From the NCBI GenBank assembly GCA_964389755.1, contig CAYMEW010000022.1, positions 1 through 64,000 on the forward strand: a stretch of 64,000 nt of DNA, given 5' to 3'. The DNA comes from JBBSUQ01 sp964389755 (lineage in GTDB: Bacteria; Bacteroidota; Bacteroidia; Flavobacteriales_D; Crocinitomicaceae). This document shows, piece by piece, positions 60,552 to 64,000 of the stretch (positions are counted from its first letter, which is position 1; every line of letters begins with the position of its first letter). A program made the translations under genes and the position numbers. Below the pieces are notes generated by a model. The model saw only the letters and a program-made list of their open reading frames with translations. It had not been told where the DNA came from and made no database searches.

Positions 60552-60797
60552 ATCGATTTCACCGATCGGCTTTAGCCGTCGTAAAACTGCGGTCACTTCG
60601 TTTTTTAGATAGGAATTCACCTTATTTTATTCCGAGGCACAACCTTTACGTTTAATCTTACGTCTGAGGAAAGAATGTTGCACGCTACACGTAAACGAAC
60701 GAAAAACCGACGAATTTAATCCGGCCGATTTCACATTCGGTTAATATTGTGTAATTTGGTGCCTGCATTCGCATGATTGCATTTTACTGCTACTTCA

Positions 60798-61307
60798 ATG
60801 ATAAAAAACACGCGCATTTTACCCGGATTGTCAGGTCTTTGCCTGCTCTTCACCCTGCTTACGATTTCTTTCGGCTATTCGCAGGAAATAGCACGTTCGG
60901 TGATCTCGCCATACGGCACGAGCGGTTCGACGAACGGAATATACCTGTCCCAAACCGCCGGACAGGCATCGGCATACACTACTTCCGGAGACGACAAGAC
61001 AACGCTGAGGCAGGGTTTTCAGCAACCTTTAATGCTCGCTTCCGGTGCGGAAAGTCAACTGATTACCATTACCGTGTATCCCAACCCGAATAACGGTTCT
61101 TTTTCATTCGCGGCAGACCTTCCCCGCGATGATACCTTTGCGTACTCGATTCACGACGGCGCCGGGAAAGATCTTTATTCCGGTAAAGGGAACGGACAGG
61201 AAGAGTGCTTTGTAACACTTTCCGAAGCAACGGCTTCAGGCACGTATTACATTAGGGTTCAAACCGGAAAATTGTCGGGCAGTACCGAGATCATTGTTAT
61301 CCATTAA
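60798..61307 (+). CDS. Secreted protein with type A T9SS sorting domain
   Basis: Encodes 169 residues: a signal peptide (about 1-28, GYS-Q), a short N-terminal part with the common 'ISPYGTSGSTNGIYLSQTAG' opening (about 34-53), and a type A T9SS domain (about 90-169; VYPNPNNGSFSF, GTYYIRVQTG). Most of the protein is the sorting signal, so it may be a small surface display unit. The ATG at 60798 is used. The following barrel gene starts 14 bases after the stop. Confidence 0.88.
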   Translation: MIKNTRILPGLSGLCLLFTLLTISFGYSQEIARSVISPYGTSGSTNGIYLSQTAGQASAYTTSGDDKTTLRQGFQQPLMLASGAESQLITITVYPNPNNGSFSFAADLPRDDTFAYSIHDGAGKDLYSGKGNGQEECFVTLSEATASGTYYIRVQTGKLSGSTEIIVIH

Positions 61308-61320
61308 ATTCAAAAGCGCT

Positions 61321-61956
61321 ATGAAATTAACTCAACTCACCCTGCTTCTCCTTGGGTTTTCTGCAGTTTTCCACGGGAATTCCCAGGGTCTTGAACCGAC
61401 TGAAGTGACGCTGATGGGCGGAAAAAACTTCAGTTCTTTTCTCTTCCGGAATTCCGATTCCGAAAAAGATAAAACCCTTGAATACACCATGAATAATTCA
61501 TTCGGAATAAACCTCGCGCTCGAAGCCGGAAAACATGTTCTTCGCCCGGAACTGATGTTTCGTCAGGGAGGTGCACAATCTACTTTCAACGGAACTTCAC
61601 TCAGCTGGAAGCTGAACTATGTGGACCTCAATGCGGGTTACCTGTACCGGCTTTTGCAAACCGAACGCTTTTCCGTTTCACCCGGAATCGCCATTGGTGC
61701 CGGATACTTGCTAAAAGGCGAGCAATACATCGGGGACGCGCGGTATTCGATCGTGGAGAACAAAACCTTGAAACGCTTTGATCTTACGGCACACGGAATC
61801 GCCAATTTCAGGGCTACACTTTCCGAAACGATCAGCCTGTCCCTCGAATACCGCTTCGGAATGGGTCTTGTGCAGATCGAAAATGACATCAACTCCCAAA
61901 AATCCAGGAACATTTACCAAGCTGCATTGCTTGGTATTGGTATTCGACTGAACTAA
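61321..61956 (+). CDS. Outer-membrane beta-barrel protein (PorT-like)
   Basis: Encodes 211 residues: a signal peptide (about 1-22), then alternating strands (VTLMGGKNFSSFLF; LAL EAGKHVLRPELMF; YRFGMGLVQIEN) and a terminal aromatic-poor strand ending LGIGIRLN. Typical of the PorT/OMP_b-brl_2 family. Lies between the small T9SS cargo and the collagen-like gene, all on one strand, so they may be one operon. Function unassigned. Confidence 0.82.
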   Translation: MKLTQLTLLLLGFSAVFHGNSQGLEPTEVTLMGGKNFSSFLFRNSDSEKDKTLEYTMNNSFGINLALEAGKHVLRPELMFRQGGAQSTFNGTSLSWKLNYVDLNAGYLYRLLQTERFSVSPGIAIGAGYLLKGEQYIGDARYSIVENKTLKRFDLTAHGIANFRATLSETISLSLEYRFGMGLVQIENDINSQKSRNIYQAALLGIGIRLN

Positions 61957-61979
61957 TTAAGAACTTACTACATCATACT

Positions 61980-64000
61980 ATGAAAAACAGAATCCTCATT
62001 TTATTTGCCTGTTTGTTCACACTTCCGGCATTCTCCCAGGCTCCTCCTCAGGGAATCAACTACCAGGCCGTTGCCCTGGACGAAAGCGGTAAAGAAATCG
62101 TCGGGACGGACGTAAATGGACAGCCACTCGCAGACCGGGAAATAAGTGTCCAGTTTTCCATCCTTGCCGGTGCTCCTTCCGGTACGCTTGTGTACCGGGA
62201 AACTCACCTGGCAAATACCGATAGGCACGGACTTTTCAACCTGGTGATCGGTTTTGGGACGCCGAATGGCGGGACCGGCCTTTTTCCGGATATCGACTGG
62301 GGAAGTGGCAAGCATTATCTGAAAGTAGAACTTGATCCGGAAGGAGGCAGCGCCTTTAAAGATATGGGTACGCAACAACTGTTAAGCGTTCCTTATGCGC
62401 TTTATACCAAAGAAGCAGCCAACGGAATTCAAAGTATTGTCGACAATGGCGACGGTACATCCACTGTTATGCTTGTCGACGGCACGGTTTATACGATCGC
62501 CAGTACAACCGGGCCACAGGGTCCCGCCGGGCCACAAGGACCAGCCGGAACAGCGGGAGCCACCGGACCACAGGGACCGGCAGGCGCAGACGGTAACGGA
62601 ATTGTTTCCACAACTGATAACGGTGACGGAACACTGACATTTACCTATACCGACGGTTCTACATTTACAACGCCTAACCTCCAGGGACCGGCAGGTTCGC
62701 AAGGACCAGCCGGAACGGCGGGCGCAACTGGACCACAGGGACCCGCAGGGACGAATGGTAACGGAATTGTTTCCACAACCGATAACGGCGACGGAACACT
62801 GACATTTACCTATACCGACGGTTCTACATTTACAACGCCAAACTTACAGGGACCAGCAGGTCCACAAGGGCCGGCAGGAACAGCGGGCGCAACCGGACCA
62901 CAGGGACCCGCAGGGACGAATGGTAACGGAATTGTTTCCACAACCGATANNNNNNNNNNNNNNNNNNNNNNNNNNNNNNNNNNNNNNNNNNNNNNNNNNN
63001 NNNNNNNNNNNNNNNNNNNNNNNNNNNNNNNNNNNNNNNNNNNNNNNNNACGGCGATGGAACTTTCACATTCACTTATACCGATGCATCCACATTTACAA
63101 CCTCGAATCTCCAGGGTCCAACAGGACCGCAAGGACCCGCGGGAGCTACCGGACCGCAAGGGCCGGCGGGAGCCGCAGGAGCAACCGGACCACAGGGACC
63201 AGTGGGTGCAACAGGACCGCAGGGACCGGCAGGACCCGCCGGTGCAAACGGCACAAACGGCATCTCGATTACCTGGTTGGGAACCATGACAGCCGCACCC
63301 GGATCACCGACATTAAACAATGCTTATTACAACAGCACCGACGGAATTTCATACATCTGGAATGGATCGAGCTGGCAAATATTGGCACAGGATGGTACCG
63401 GCGGAAGCGGTGGAAATACACTTGACCAGGCCTACGACCAGGGAGGTCCCGGAGCAGGAAAAACAATTACAGCCGACAGCGGCCCGGTTACTATTAACGG
63501 AAGCGGAAGCGGCGGCGGAAATATCGGACTTTTGATCAGTCATAGCGGTACGAATACCGCAGGCCTGGGAATCAATTTCAGCGGTACAGGCAATGCATTG
63601 CAGGCGCTTTCATCCAATAGTGCAAATACCTTTGCGACACTCCAGGCTTCAACCAATAGTTCCGCAACCAGCAATAGCGCTATTTTCGGACAATCTACCG
63701 GTGGGGCACGCGCCATCGCCGGTCAGGTAGAGGCAAGTGCAACGGCAGACGTTGCCGTGCGCGGACTGAACTTACGCACAGGTGGCGGAATCGGTGTAGA
63801 AGGAGTCGGAGTAAACGGAGTTTCCGGAAGTTCGGCATTTGCAGGGGGATTTGGCGTTTACGGCGCGAACTCGGGTGCTGCTACAGGCGGCCCGGGGAGT
63901 CTTGGGATCGGAACTTATGGTGTCGGTTTCAACGGAGTTTACGGACAAACGACCGATCCGACGAACGGCTGGTCCGGGTATTTTACAGCGGATCTTGGTG
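61980..64000 (+). CDS. Collagen-like surface protein with tandem repeats (3' end outside window)
   Basis: Starts at ATG 61980 with a signal peptide (about 1-19, AFS-Q), an N-terminal domain common in Bacteroidota (PPQGINYQAVALDESGKE, about 22-39; HLANTDRHGLFNLVIGFGTP), then Gly-X-Y runs (GPQGPAGPQGPAG) alternating with IVSTTDNGDGTLTFTYTDG segments, and after a 100-N gap a glycine-rich beta-helical tail that is open to the window end. The reading frame resumes at 63052 one position out of step with the placeholder gap, so the apparent break is an assembly effect. Collagen-like stalk carrying a distal domain is the likely layout; secretion route and ligand unknown. Confidence 0.85.
62592..62949 (+). 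repeat. 165-bp in-frame tandem repeats
   Basis: Near-identical 165-bp (55-codon) units begin at 62592, 62757 and 62922, the third cut by the gap. Each has GNGIVSTTDNGDGT, YTDGSTFTTPNLQ, then collagen-like Gly-X-Y. A degenerate earlier unit is at about 62424-62520 (VDNGDGTSTVMLVDGTVY). Confidence 0.9.
62950..63049. other. Assembly gap of 100 N
   Basis: Exactly 100 N, a standard placeholder for unknown length, inside the tandem repeat. From the flanking frames the true missing length should be a multiple of three, and most likely zero or a multiple of 165. Confidence 0.95.

Noticed and set aside
60552..60797. Short hairpin CGGCTttAGCCG after the lipoprotein gene as a terminator
   Set aside because: The stem is only five pairs and the T run is too far downstream; the 246-base gap otherwise shows nothing clear.
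62592..63112. CRISPR-like array
   Set aside because: The repeats are 165 bp, in frame, encode protein and have no short repeat-spacer pattern.
63050..63425. Arg-rich continuation of the collagen-like frame after the gap
   Set aside because: It is read out of frame because the 100-N spacer is not a multiple of three; the true frame begins at 63052 and is open to the end.

Overview
The window looks like a chromosomal segment of a Bacteroidota bacterium. Order Flavobacteriales is likely, and a Fluviicola/Crocinitomicaceae-like organism fits, but that rank is inference. The grounds are protein families largely confined to the phylum (HYC_CC_PP, DUF6495, PorP/SprF, type A and type B type IX secretion sorting domains, prokaryotic CCDC81-like HU domain plus SPOR), TonB-dependent receptors with carboxypeptidase-regulatory N-domains, and repeated exact matches to the Bacteroidota -7 promoter element TAnnTTTG just ahead of start codons. 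I saw no rRNA or tRNA gene, insertion sequence, prophage, integrase or CRISPR array.

Layout. 1-2.2 kb: visibly A+T-rich, unrecognised genes, the first cut by the window edge; they resemble the tail of a toxin/immunity-type accessory island and include a broken small membrane frame. 2.3-5.4 kb: a leftward metal (probably copper) operon of a Cys-rich HYC_CC_PP protein, a TonB-dependent receptor and a secreted HMA-domain protein. 5.4-14.1 kb: housekeeping genes (Nfu-type Fe-S protein, divergent era and der, Ppx/GppA phosphatase) mixed with conserved hypotheticals, an AsmA/DUF748-like protein and a receiver-like protein. 14.3-18.6 kb: an envelope-stress-flavoured group (outer-membrane barrel, a 50-residue lmo0937-type membrane protein, MscS channel, type IB topoisomerase, YihY/BrkB). 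18.7-23.4 kb: a complete TetR-TolC-EmrA-EmrB efflux operon with a visible operator overlapping its promoter. 23.6-31.1 kb: a second DUF748-like gene, a large almost lysine-free T9SS cargo protein, Dps, a second MscS, and an orphan NtrC-type regulator. 31.2-39.9 kb: a barrel protein, a lamin-tail surface protein, asd, a SUFU-family protein, a DUF2911 protein, a DUF6495 protein, dxr and a DUF2891 protein. 39.9-49.4 kb: a BlaI-like repressor, C1 peptidase, HU/SPOR protein, kdsB, a second TonB-dependent receptor, dprA and ppiD.

49.5-64 kb is rich in surface proteins. It holds a 1614-residue protein with an N-terminal barrel-like domain followed by 13 Ig-like repeats, divergent from a type B T9SS cargo gene that is translationally coupled to a PorP/SprF partner. 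An OmpA-like lipoprotein, uvrC, a lipoprotein, a type A T9SS cargo protein and a barrel protein follow. The window ends in a collagen-like surface protein with 165-bp tandem repeats that were collapsed or gapped in assembly (100 N at 62950-63049).

The best candidates for something undescribed are the barrel-plus-Ig-array protein, which is arranged like an inverse autotransporter, the lysine-free T9SS cargo protein, and the left-edge A+T-rich cassette. Function for all three is inference from sequence read by eye; no database search was possible.
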